A stretch of DNA of 5,855 nt from Vampirovibrionales bacterium (GTDB taxonomy: Bacteria; Cyanobacteriota; Vampirovibrionia; Vampirovibrionales; JAJTHC01): positions 1 through 5,855 of the forward strand of contig JAJTHC010000051.1 in NCBI GenBank assembly GCA_021299615.1, in the 5' to 3' direction. Within the stretch, counting starts at the first letter, position 1; each line of letters begins with the position of its first letter. Made by a program: the position numbers and the translations under genes. Below are positions 1 through 4,970 of this stretch, piece after piece. The notes beneath the pieces were generated by a model. The model was not told the DNA's origin. It searched no databases and saw only the letters and a program-made list of their open reading frames with translations.

Positions 1-13
1 GCACTAGGCAAAC

Positions 14-75
14 CCTTGAAAAAATGTCATGCTGAAAAAGAGTGGCTCCTTGAAAATTAAACATGTCATCCTGAA
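14..75. repeat. Imperfect direct repeat preceding the palindromic element
   Basis: Two related segments lie at 14-36 and 48-75. Both begin CCTTGAAAA and end ATGTCAT(G/C)CTGAA, and the second carries a few extra bases in the middle. The second copy runs straight into the left arm of the palindromic element at 65-132. The first therefore looks like a truncated copy of that element's left arm together with its flanking DNA, as if the element's edge had been duplicated or two insertions had overlapped. No open reading frame of note covers it. The similarity is seen directly; its origin is inferred. Confidence 0.5.
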
Positions 76-132
76 CGCATGTGAAGGATCTCCCAAGATG
101 GGGAGGAGATCTTTCGCTCCGCTCAAGATGAC
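65..132. repeat. 68-bp imperfect palindrome, dispersed-repeat type
   Basis: The left arm (65-93) begins GTCATCCTGAACG and ends GGATCTCC. The right arm (105-132) reads GGAGATC and ends CTCAAGATGAC. They are reverse complements apart from a handful of mismatches and one length difference, leaving an internal CCCAAGATGGGG-like tip. Termini of the form GTCATCCTGAGCG...GATCT are known from intergenic palindromic repeats scattered in many bacterial genomes (REP/MITE-like, no coding capacity). As RNA it would form a long hairpin. It lies beyond the 3' end of the exported lipocalin-like gene, so it could end or stabilise that transcript. It has no T-run of the intrinsic-terminator kind. Multiplicity in the genome cannot be judged from this window. 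Confidence 0.7.
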
Positions 133-154
133 AAATTCATTTTTTCATTCATTG

Positions 155-281
155 TGTGTGTCAGAAACGAGGGTTTTGTGTGTCGAAAGTGAAGGTTTTG
201 TGTGTCAGAAACGAGGGTTTTATGTGTCAGAAACAGGGGTTTCGTGTGTCGAAAATCGACTTTTGTGTGTCAGAAATTAAG
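155..281. repeat. 22-bp tandem repeat array, about 5.5 units
   Basis: Units start at about 155, 177, 199, 221, 243 and 264, the last being partial. Each starts with TGTGTGTC or a one-base variant, continues with an A-rich core, and ends in GGTTT or a variant. Units 1 and 3 are identical (core AGAAACGA). Unit 4 is close to them, while units 2 and 5 have a GAAA-type core, so there are two sub-types. Unit 5 is one base shorter. A period of 22 is not a multiple of three, so the array is not built as a protein repeat. The TCA in the final partial unit (270-272) is the complement of the TGA stop of the minus-strand gene, so the array begins exactly at that gene's end. The repeats are not CRISPR-like because there are no unique spacers. 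Confidence 0.9.
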
Positions 282-1451
282 CTTGCTCGCATAGCCGGCG
301 AGTTCCACATACGCCTTGCCCTGCACGTCATTTTTGCCAAGCATCCCTTTTACGACGCTCGCCCCCTCCCAATAGCTCAACGCCTTTTGCTTGGGGAAAT
401 ACAGCTCTTGGTTGGCAAGCGTAGGCGTTACACTAAGCTTGAGCGACAAAGCAGAAACCTCCAACGCCCACGCACTTGGATACAAAACCTTGCTACGAGT
501 GCTTTTCCACCGTCTCAAGACCTTGATGTCCAAATCCTTGGCTGTCAAACGACTCACCTTGCCTGCTTCATCCACCCAAGTCCCCCCACTTTGCGGAGAG
601 ATCGAGCCGTCTTTTTCACGCATGAAATACAGCATCAGCTCATGGCAATTGTCGAGCTGAATGGCGAACCAATCCCAGCCCACTTGGGTTTTCGTGAGTT
701 GAGACGAACCAAACTCGTGATCAAACCAGCTTTTGCCGAAAACCTTGTAAATACGGGGGTTTTCAGGTTTTTTGGCATCCTTCACCGTCACCTTACCCGA
801 GCTAAAAAGGTCTGTAAAACTATAATACATCGAAGCACAACTGGCACAATTGCCCTTCTTGGAATAGCCGTTTTTCGTGCCATGAAAGACCTTGTCTTTC
901 TGCGGAACAAGGCGTAAATCCAGTGAAAATGCGGTATCGTTGACGTTGAGATCCCAAATCGGCAGGCGATTATTCGCCCCTTGATGCTCTTTAAGGCTCA
1001 AGCTTTTCGCCATCAATCGCCACGGTTCCACCTGCACGACGTTGCGAAACGGATTTTGCCGTTCATAGGCACTACTATAATAAAACCGCTTGCCTGTGAT
1101 GTCGCTCAACGCCACATGAATCATATAAAGCTGTTGAGGCTTCCATTCACTGGCTTTCAGGGTCAGGCTTTTCACCGAAGCAGGTCGTGCGATTCTAAAC
1201 AAAGTCGCTTCATAGCCGAATTGTTGGGGGCTTTGAAAGGCTTGCCATGGGGTGCTTAAATGCCCCGTGGTGTACCACCATTCGCTCGCATAATCGGGAT
1301 GCTCTCCGTGGTCATCGGGGAATTGCCAAGCATAGCTAGGTTTGGCGATGAGAAAGGGCGTTGAAGCGGCTCCGCCAGCGTGAGCCGTCATGCTCAAGGT
1401 GGGGAAGAAGGCTCCACCCAAGATTAAAGCTAAAAACATCCAACGCCACAT
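270..1451 (-). CDS. Exported lipocalin-like protein of the AttH/CrtC (carotenoid 1,2-hydratase-like) family
   Basis: This 393-residue protein opens with a hydrophobic segment (residues 4-20) and a plausible signal peptidase site after AHA (about residue 25), so it should act outside the cytoplasmic membrane. It has the family hallmarks in order: HPDYASEWWYTTGHL at 51-65, YYSFTDLFSSGKVTV at 209-223, GKSWFDHEFGSSQL at 239-252, then GWDWFAIQLD at 258-267, and YWEGASVVKG at 360-369 near the end. Related proteins form two lipocalin-like barrels. Some (CrtC) hydrate carotenoids, but most relatives, including AttH, have no proven reaction, and no carotenoid genes are visible here, so I do not assign hydratase activity. 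A CxxC pair (C202, C205) and C269 could form disulfides in the exported form. The ATG at 1449-1451 is preceded by AAGGGGG with 7 bases between. The stop codon is donated by the 22-bp repeat array. In other genomes attH-like genes often sit beside ABC-transporter genes, but none is in view. Confidence 0.85.
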   Translation of the reverse strand: MWRWMFLALILGGAFFPTLSMTAHAGGAASTPFLIAKPSYAWQFPDDHGEHPDYASEWWYTTGHLSTPWQAFQSPQQFGYEATLFRIARPASVKSLTLKASEWKPQQLYMIHVALSDITGKRFYYSSAYERQNPFRNVVQVEPWRLMAKSLSLKEHQGANNRLPIWDLNVNDTAFSLDLRLVPQKDKVFHGTKNGYSKKGNCASCASMYYSFTDLFSSGKVTVKDAKKPENPRIYKVFGKSWFDHEFGSSQLTKTQVGWDWFAIQLDNCHELMLYFMREKDGSISPQSGGTWVDEAGKVSRLTAKDLDIKVLRRWKSTRSKVLYPSAWALEVSALSLKLSVTPTLANQELYFPKQKALSYWEGASVVKGMLGKNDVQGKAYVELAGYASKLNF

Positions 1452-1511
1452 AGATCGACCCCCTTTTTTCTCCCTTTATCATAACATAAACTTAAAGAGG
1501 AGTAGCGTGCT

Positions 1512-1539
1512 TTGACAGAACACTAGACTCGGCTATACA
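1512..1539 (+). promoter_or_regulatory. Sigma70-type promoter, probably for the omega-like gene
   Basis: A perfect TTGACA at 1512-1517 is followed after 16 bases by TATACA (1534-1539, four or five matches to TATAAT depending on weighting). Transcription would start near 1546 and give a leader of about 255 bases before the ATG at 1801, long for such a small gene. An octamer CTAGACTC lies within the spacer (1523-1530) and recurs in the leader. The motif is seen directly; its assignment to the downstream gene is inferred from orientation. Confidence 0.55.
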
Positions 1540-1609
1540 AAGAAGAGTTAAAGGGATAGTATTTTAAATAATTTCCCCTACAATGTCTATACTTTATTTT
1601 GTTCAGTCA

Positions 1610-1776
1610 TGTAGGTCTATCTACACTTCTTCACAAAATAATCTAGACTCCTGGTCTAGCCTACTATACGGAAAACTCTTTAAAACACTATATTATTCCG
1701 AAAATTTTTAGTGACTGGAAACAAAACGCTTGTCGAATCTTCACTTTTATGGCATCATAAAATAGACACAAGTCTA
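1610..1776 (+). promoter_or_regulatory. Leader with three short inverted repeats upstream of the omega-like gene
   Basis: Three small dyads occur in order. TGTAG/CTACA is at 1610-1614 and 1621-1625 (6-base loop). CTAGAC/GTCTAG is at 1643-1648 and 1654-1659 (5-base loop). TAGAC/GTCTA is at 1763-1767 and 1772-1776 (4-base loop). The last two share the same arm sequence, and the third sits just 12 bases before the ribosome binding site. They could be RNA hairpins or copies of an operator half-site. No T-run follows any of them, so they are not terminators. Confidence 0.35.
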
Positions 1777-1800
1777 ATTAGTTATAATGGAGTCCTTTTT

Positions 1801-2037
1801 ATGTCCGTCATGCACACCAATATCGCCAGTGATTTAAACGAACAGGTCGAAAACCGCTATGAACTCGTGCTTCAAATTGCGGATCTCGCCAAACGTTTGA
1901 TGGACAGCCAACGTGAACGACGCAAGGCGGATCCCTTTGGTACCGAATTGAATAGCTATGATGATGAAAAAGTCATATACCAAGCCTTGGTGATGAAGTC
2001 AAGCGAAATTGACTTAGGCGATGGTCTCATCGGCTAG
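1801..2037 (+). CDS. rpoZ: DNA-directed RNA polymerase omega subunit-like protein
   Basis: The product is 78 residues, about the length of cyanobacterial omega subunits. Omega binds the C-terminal part of beta-prime and helps assemble and stabilise RNA polymerase. The core NRYELVLQIADLAKRL (residues 18-33) matches the family pattern NR(Y/F)xxxxxxAxxAKR. It is followed by a charged linker rich in Arg, Lys and Asp (34-55). DEKVIYQALVMKSSEI (55-70) aligns with the conserved KPVxxAIxEIxxG helix region, and the tail is LGDGLIG. I chose ATG 1801 because GGAG lies at 1789-1792 with 8 bases between. Translation from the in-frame GTG at 1711 would add 30 residues unlike the family and has no ribosome binding site. 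In many genomes rpoZ neighbours gmk or spoT, but here it stands alone facing a small minus-strand gene. The assignment rests on short motifs, so it is likely rather than certain. Confidence 0.72.
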   Translation: MSVMHTNIASDLNEQVENRYELVLQIADLAKRLMDSQRERRKADPFGTELNSYDDEKVIYQALVMKSSEIDLGDGLIG

Positions 2038-2058
2038 CTTTACGTTAAGAAAAAACGT

Positions 2059-2265
2059 TTATTCTAAGTCGCCCAAGAAGTAATCGCCTGAAGAGGGGTA
2101 AGCTTCTTCATCTATGATGACATCTAAATCTTCTTCAATCAAGGATTCCCACTGTTTTGTTGAGTTGCGAGATTGCCTTTTCGTGTGTTCGTTGCCTTCT
2201 ACCTTCTTGTGGCGAAGGGCGTATTCGTCTTGAAAGTGGGCGTGGTTCGTATGTGATTTACCCAT
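2059..2265 (-). CDS. Small hypothetical protein with acidic C-terminus
   Basis: I do not recognise this 68-residue protein. The first half is very polar, with several His, Lys and Arg residues (HTNHAHFQDEYALRHKK at 5-21). The second half is strongly acidic (EEDLDVIIDEEAYPSSGDY at 44-62) and ends GDYFLGDLE. There is no signal peptide, membrane segment or cysteine, so a cytosolic, partly disordered protein is expected, perhaps a binding partner of a basic surface. In favour of a real gene, AAGGA at 2275-2279 (complement) lies 9 bases before the ATG at 2263-2265. Its stop is only 21 bases from the stop of the omega-like gene, with which it converges, so 3' transcripts probably overlap. No function is proposed. 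Confidence 0.55.
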   Translation of the reverse strand: MGKSHTNHAHFQDEYALRHKKVEGNEHTKRQSRNSTKQWESLIEEDLDVIIDEEAYPSSGDYFLGDLE

Positions 2266-2293
2266 AGGGTGCTATCCTTCATTCAAAAAGCGT

Positions 2294-2364
2294 TGAAGGT
2301 CTGGAAGTCAACGCATCTAAGTGACCGAAAGGCAGTGCTTTTTGTGTCAAAAAACAGACCTTCA
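2294..2364. repeat. 10-bp inverted repeat enclosing a small T/A hairpin
   Basis: TGAAGGTCTG at 2294-2303 and CAGACCTTCA at 2355-2364 are exact reverse complements separated by 51 bases. Inside is a second dyad, TTTTTG-TGT-CAAAAA (2339-2353). Lying 29 to 99 bases ahead of the small minus-strand gene, this could fold as a structured 5' leader of that transcript. It resembles no riboswitch I know. Confidence 0.4.
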
Positions 2365-2493
2365 CTCTATATGGATACTTTAGCAAATTTTAACACCTTT
2401 GCCAAGCCTGTACCGAATCAAGCTACATTAAACTATGTATAGCCGAATTGATAATTTTCTGGTACTTGTCTCTTCTTTGACGCCCTGGTTCTC

Positions 2494-2529
2494 GATGTGC
2501 TTATGTACGTCTCTGTACATAAGCACATC
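2494..2529. repeat. Perfect 15-bp-stem hairpin with 6-base loop
   Basis: The left arm GATGTGCTTATGTAC (2494-2508) and right arm GTACATAAGCACATC (2515-2529) are exact reverse complements around the loop GTCTCT. Further pairing of CTCG (2491-2494) with CGAG (2532-2535) would be possible past a bulge. No T-run follows on either strand, so a standard intrinsic terminator is not supported. It sits about 130 bases beyond the S1 stop codon and could be an mRNA-end structure, a protein-binding site or a remnant of a mobile palindrome. Confidence 0.65.
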
Positions 2530-2656
2530 TGCGAGTCTAGGCTCCTAGAATACACCTATACACTATTCAATCGTTTAAATGGTATCAGAATAGTCTAAGT
2601 ACAAAAAACTCTAAAATCAGCTATATATCGCTAAAAAGTATGAAAACAATGAAATG

Positions 2657-3775
2657 CTATACTTCAACATGTTCTTCATCAGCAACGCTGGCTTCGCTAA
2701 AACCCAAGCTAATACGGCGTTCTTCGGGTTGAAACTTAACAATAAAGGTTTTCAATACAATGCCTACTTCTACATGCTTGCCTTCAATTTCTTCATAGCT
2801 TTGAAGTTCACGAGCAGGCAACAAGGCTTCCACACCAGGATGAATCTCCACAAAGGCTCCAAATTGCTTTAAACGCATGATTTTGCCTTCAACTTGCTGA
2901 CCTTCTACCATCAGTTCAGCCACTTCTTCCCACGGATCTTTCATCAGGCTTTTAGCGGAAAGGCTTACACGCTGGCGTTCTTCATCCACACCAATGACTT
3001 CAACCTTAACGGTTTCGCCAATGGCGAGCAAATCGGAAGGATGTTCCACCCAACGCCAAGACATTTGCGACAAGGGCAAGAGACCATCGACACCACCTAG
3101 ATCCACAAAGGCTCCAAAGCTGGTTAAGCGAACAACCTTACCTTCAAGCACTTCACCTGTTTTTAAATTAGAAAACAGCTCCTTACGTTCTTCTTGCTGT
3201 TGTTCAGCAATTACTTTACGATGAGACAAAATAATGTTATTACGAATCGCATCTACTGAAAGTAGCTTAAAGGGCATCGTCTGTCCCACAAGCGATTCCA
3301 AATTGTTTCGGCTTCTCATGTGACTAGAAGGCACAAAACCTCTCAAACCACTTGCAAGTTCAATCAACAAACCACCCTTAACCACTGAAGAAACGGTACC
3401 TTCAACTAGCTCGTCTGTATCGAGCTTAGCTGCCAACTCTTTCCAAGCATACGCTTGTTGAACACGACGCATCGAAAGGGTCAATTGGCTTTCATCATCT
3501 TCTTCACGTAAAATATAGAAATCGTAGCTCTTACCTACCTCAAGCGCATCTGAAAAAGTGCTGGCTTGTTCTGCAAGTTCTTTTACAGGAAGCAACGCAT
3601 TTGTTTTAGCACCTACATCGATATAAGCGTAATTTGAATCCCAAGAGACCACCGTCCCTGAGACAATTTCACCACGCCCAAAGGCGTAATTGTACTTCCC
3701 TTCCAACAAGGCTTCAAACGCACGTTTGGAGTCTTCTGAAACAGTTAAGGTTAAATGATGGGGAAAAGAAGGCAT
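2657..3775 (-). CDS. rpsA: 30S ribosomal protein S1, four S1 domains
   Basis: The 372-residue product contains four S1 (OB-fold) RNA-binding repeats at about 34-105, 121-188, 206-277 and 291-361. Each opens with G-x-(V/I)-(V/E)-x-G-x-V and closes with an (L/I)-S-x-(R/K) strand. Repeat 3 (VVRLTSFGAFVDLGGVDGLL) and repeat 4 (FGAFVEIHPGVEALLP) carry the classic FGAFV motif of RNA binding, while repeats 1 and 2 are diverged, as is usual for the ribosome-docking end of S1. S1 sits on the small subunit and helps mRNA bind. The N-terminal region (FEALLEGKYNYAFGRGEIV, then AYIDVGAKT and QLTLSMRR) closely resembles cyanobacterial S1. Those proteins usually have three domains, so a fourth C-terminal one is a difference. 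ATG 3773-3775 is the earliest possible start, because an in-frame TAA lies three codons upstream. GGGAGA at 3787-3792 is a somewhat distant ribosome binding site (11 bases). The gene appears to have its own promoter. Confidence 0.93.
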   Translation of the reverse strand: MPSFPHHLTLTVSEDSKRAFEALLEGKYNYAFGRGEIVSGTVVSWDSNYAYIDVGAKTNALLPVKELAEQASTFSDALEVGKSYDFYILREEDDESQLTLSMRRVQQAYAWKELAAKLDTDELVEGTVSSVVKGGLLIELASGLRGFVPSSHMRSRNNLESLVGQTMPFKLLSVDAIRNNIILSHRKVIAEQQQEERKELFSNLKTGEVLEGKVVRLTSFGAFVDLGGVDGLLPLSQMSWRWVEHPSDLLAIGETVKVEVIGVDEERQRVSLSAKSLMKDPWEEVAELMVEGQQVEGKIMRLKQFGAFVEIHPGVEALLPARELQSYEEIEGKHVEVGIVLKTFIVKFQPEERRISLGFSEASVADEEHVEV

Positions 3776-3862
3776 GGACTTTTATGTCTCCCGACTTAAT
3801 TCTACTAAGACGTTTTTAAAAATAAAGTGTTCACAACAATTTTAGTTTATCACAAATATCTA

Positions 3863-3916
3863 AAAAACGAATATTTTTATAATATAGACTTATTATAACG
3901 TGATTTATTCGTTTTT
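3863..3916. repeat. rpsA: 11-bp inverted repeat around the S1 promoter -10 box
   Basis: AAAAACGAATA at 3863-3873 is the exact reverse complement of TATTCGTTTTT at 3906-3916. The arms lie on either side of the TATAAT box (3892-3897, minus) and the expected start point, and the right arm touches the -35. This arrangement would suit an operator bound by a repressor of S1 transcription. The right arm lies upstream of the start point, so the two arms cannot form one RNA hairpin in the transcript. Confidence 0.45.
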
Positions 3917-3921
3917 GTCAC
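3892..3921 (-). promoter_or_regulatory. rpsA: Promoter of the S1 gene
   Basis: On the minus strand GTGACA (3916-3921) is followed after 18 bases by a perfect TATAAT (3892-3897). The start point would be near 3885, giving a leader of roughly 110 AT-rich bases before the S1 start codon. Only the first base of the -35 departs from consensus. The same place read on the plus strand gives TTGTCA (3915-3920), so the -35 region is nearly symmetric. Confidence 0.65.
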
Positions 3922-3970
3922 ACTTTTTTATTTTAACGTGTAAAACTCATATAAATAGGGGGTGACAAAG

Positions 3971-4012
3971 GGGCTTTTGATTGATGGTGTATTGGTTTAA
4001 TTTCAAAAGCCC
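3971..4012. repeat. 10-bp inverted repeat between the murQ end and the S1 promoter
   Basis: GGGCTTTTGA at 3971-3980 and TCAAAAGCCC at 4003-4012 are exact reverse complements with a 22-base AT-rich loop. It lies directly downstream of the murQ hairpin on the minus strand. The two may act together to end or protect the murQ transcript and keep it out of the S1 promoter. The large loop and lack of a clean T-run make a standard terminator doubtful. Confidence 0.45.
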
Positions 4013-4028
4013 GCATCAGTCATTTAGT

Positions 4029-4071
4029 GGCTTGTTTAGAATAATCTATGACGAATTATTCTAAACAAGCC
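4029..4071 (-). terminator. Perfect 17-bp hairpin overlapping the murQ stop codon
   Basis: The arms 4029-4045 and 4055-4071 are exact reverse complements around a 9-base loop (CTATGACGA). The core arm is CTTGTTTAGAATAAT. The stem contains the last five sense codons of murQ and its TAA. On the minus strand no U-tract follows directly (ACTAAATGACTG), so it is a strong hairpin at a gene end rather than a textbook intrinsic terminator. It may block 3' exonucleases or act with the next inverted repeat. Confidence 0.5.
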
Positions 4072-4949
4072 CGTAAGCGACCTTTGTGGGCATCAAGGTG
4101 AGTTTGGGCTTCTTTCGGATTAGGTGCAAGATTTAAGGCAAGCAATACCGCTAGTTTTACTTGACCGTTACAACGATCTAAGGCGTGTTGTGCGGCTTCC
4201 TTGTCTACTTTGGCAATAAGCATGACTAAATGCAAGGCTCTTGCTTTTAGCTTTTCATTACTGGCTTTTAAATCAACCATTAGGTTCCCGTAGGTTTTAC
4301 CCAGCTTGACCATACTTGCGGTTGACAAGATATTAAGCACCATTTTTTGAGCCGTGCCTGCTTTTAAACGACTTGAACCACTTAATACTTCTGCACCAAC
4401 TTCGGTAACGATTGCAAAATCAGCCACTTCATTGGCTTGAGCATCGGGGTTACACGTTAAGCTCACGGTAATCACCCCTTCTTCCTTGGCGTGACGCAAG
4501 GCTTCCACCACATAGGCAGGGTTTCCACTGGCAGAAATACCGACCAAAACATCTCCATGACCAACACCATATTGGCGGATGTTCCTAATCCCTAGGTCTC
4601 CATCATCTTCTGCCCCTTCAATGGGAAAGCGTAAGGCGGTTTCCCCCCCAGCAATAATGGCTTGCACGAGGCTAGACGGTGTGCTAAAGGTGGCAGGGCA
4701 TTCGGCAGCATCTAGCACCCCGAGTCGTCCGCTGGTGCCTGCTCCAATATAATACAGGGAATGATCACTGGAAAGTGCGTTATAAATCACATCAACAACT
4801 TGAGCAATTTGGGGCAAGGCACGCTTGACGGCAAAGGCAACTTGTTGATCTTCTTGGTTCATACGTTCTAGCATTTCCAAGGTAGACACTTGGTCTAAAT
4901 CCATGGTATGGGGGTTCTGCGATTCGGTGATTGGGTGGCTGATCATCAT
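4056..4949 (-). CDS. murQ: N-acetylmuramic acid 6-phosphate etherase
   Basis: MurQ is a cytosolic enzyme that splits the lactyl ether of MurNAc 6-phosphate, giving GlcNAc 6-phosphate and D-lactate in peptidoglycan recycling. The 297-residue length equals the family norm. It has the sugar-isomerase (SIS) signature: YYIGAGTSGRLGVLDAAECP (66-85) binds the sugar phosphate, followed by EGAEDDG (111-117), VGISASGNPAYV (136-147), SLTCNP (163-168) and the hallmark GAEVLSGSSRLKAGTAQKMV (185-204). The glutamates in AAECP and EGAED fall at 83 and 114, the catalytic positions reported for the E. coli enzyme. The C-terminal helices (NLMVDLKASNEKL at 222-234) are intact. I start at ATG 4947-4949, with AAGAAGGA at 4956-4963 six bases away. 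The next codon is also ATG (4946), and a TTG at 4952 is too close to that site. It is divergent from an exported transglycosylase-like gene. No murR regulator or murP transporter is in view. Confidence 0.95.
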   Translation of the reverse strand: MMISHPITESQNPHTMDLDQVSTLEMLERMNQEDQQVAFAVKRALPQIAQVVDVIYNALSSDHSLYYIGAGTSGRLGVLDAAECPATFSTPSSLVQAIIAGGETALRFPIEGAEDDGDLGIRNIRQYGVGHGDVLVGISASGNPAYVVEALRHAKEEGVITVSLTCNPDAQANEVADFAIVTEVGAEVLSGSSRLKAGTAQKMVLNILSTASMVKLGKTYGNLMVDLKASNEKLKARALHLVMLIAKVDKEAAQHALDRCNGQVKLAVLLALNLAPNPKEAQTHLDAHKGRLRACLE

Positions 4950-4970
4950 CAAAAGTCCTTCTTGTTTTCT

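Larger units (their letters stand above)
1452..1800. other. 349-bp non-coding stretch between divergent genes
   Basis: The lipocalin-like gene and the omega-like gene diverge from this AT-rich gap. It holds a good plus-strand promoter (1512-1539), three short inverted repeats in the presumed leader (1610-1776), and the AAGGGGG ribosome binding site of the minus gene. On the minus strand TATGAT, about 30 bases before the lipocalin-like gene, could be a -10 box, but I see no matching -35. A reading frame is open from a GTG at 1711 into the omega-like gene, but that GTG has no Shine-Dalgarno sequence. I see no RNA gene or known riboswitch. Confidence 0.6.
2266..2656. other. 391-bp non-coding gap between the small gene and the S1 gene
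   Basis: Both flanking genes run on the minus strand, so this gap should contain the end of the S1 transcript and the promoter of the small hypothetical gene. It holds a 10-bp inverted repeat (2294-2364), a perfect long hairpin (2494-2529) and a small palindrome, TCTAGG-CT-CCTAGA, at 2536-2549. Just after the S1 stop the minus strand reads AGC-gatatata-GCT followed by T-rich DNA, at best a feeble terminator. A minus-strand CGGCTATACATAG (2433-2445) resembles the -10 region at 1530-1542 but lacks a -35 partner. I see no tRNA or known riboswitch. Confidence 0.6.

Noticed and set aside
29..280. Plus-strand frame reading Cys/Val-rich repeats through the tandem array
   Set aside because: The repeat period of 22 bp shifts frame with every unit, so the apparent peptide repeat is a by-product of the DNA repeat, not selection for protein.
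155..281. CRISPR array
   Set aside because: Units are contiguous with no spacers, the period is only 22 bp, and no cas gene is in view.
156..917. Long plus-strand reading frame opposite the lipocalin-like gene
   Set aside because: It is the antisense shadow of a gene with clear family motifs. Its start lies in the tandem repeats, it has no ribosome binding site, and its translation has no recognisable domain.
1783..1788. TATAAT just before the omega-like gene as its promoter
   Set aside because: It would start transcription about at the ribosome binding site, leaving almost no leader, and has no -35 box at the proper distance.
1711..1800. N-terminal extension of the omega-like protein from GTG 1711
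   Set aside because: There is no Shine-Dalgarno sequence before 1711, the added residues do not resemble omega proteins, and GGAG is properly spaced before ATG 1801.
2041..2062. Terminator between the convergent omega-like and small genes (ACGTT/AACGT)
   Set aside because: The stem is only five mostly A/T pairs with a 7-base loop and no solid T-run, so it is too weak to call.
2266..2656. Possible tRNA or known riboswitch in the large gap
   Set aside because: I found no T-loop GGTTCGA-type sequence, acceptor pairing or recognised aptamer core.
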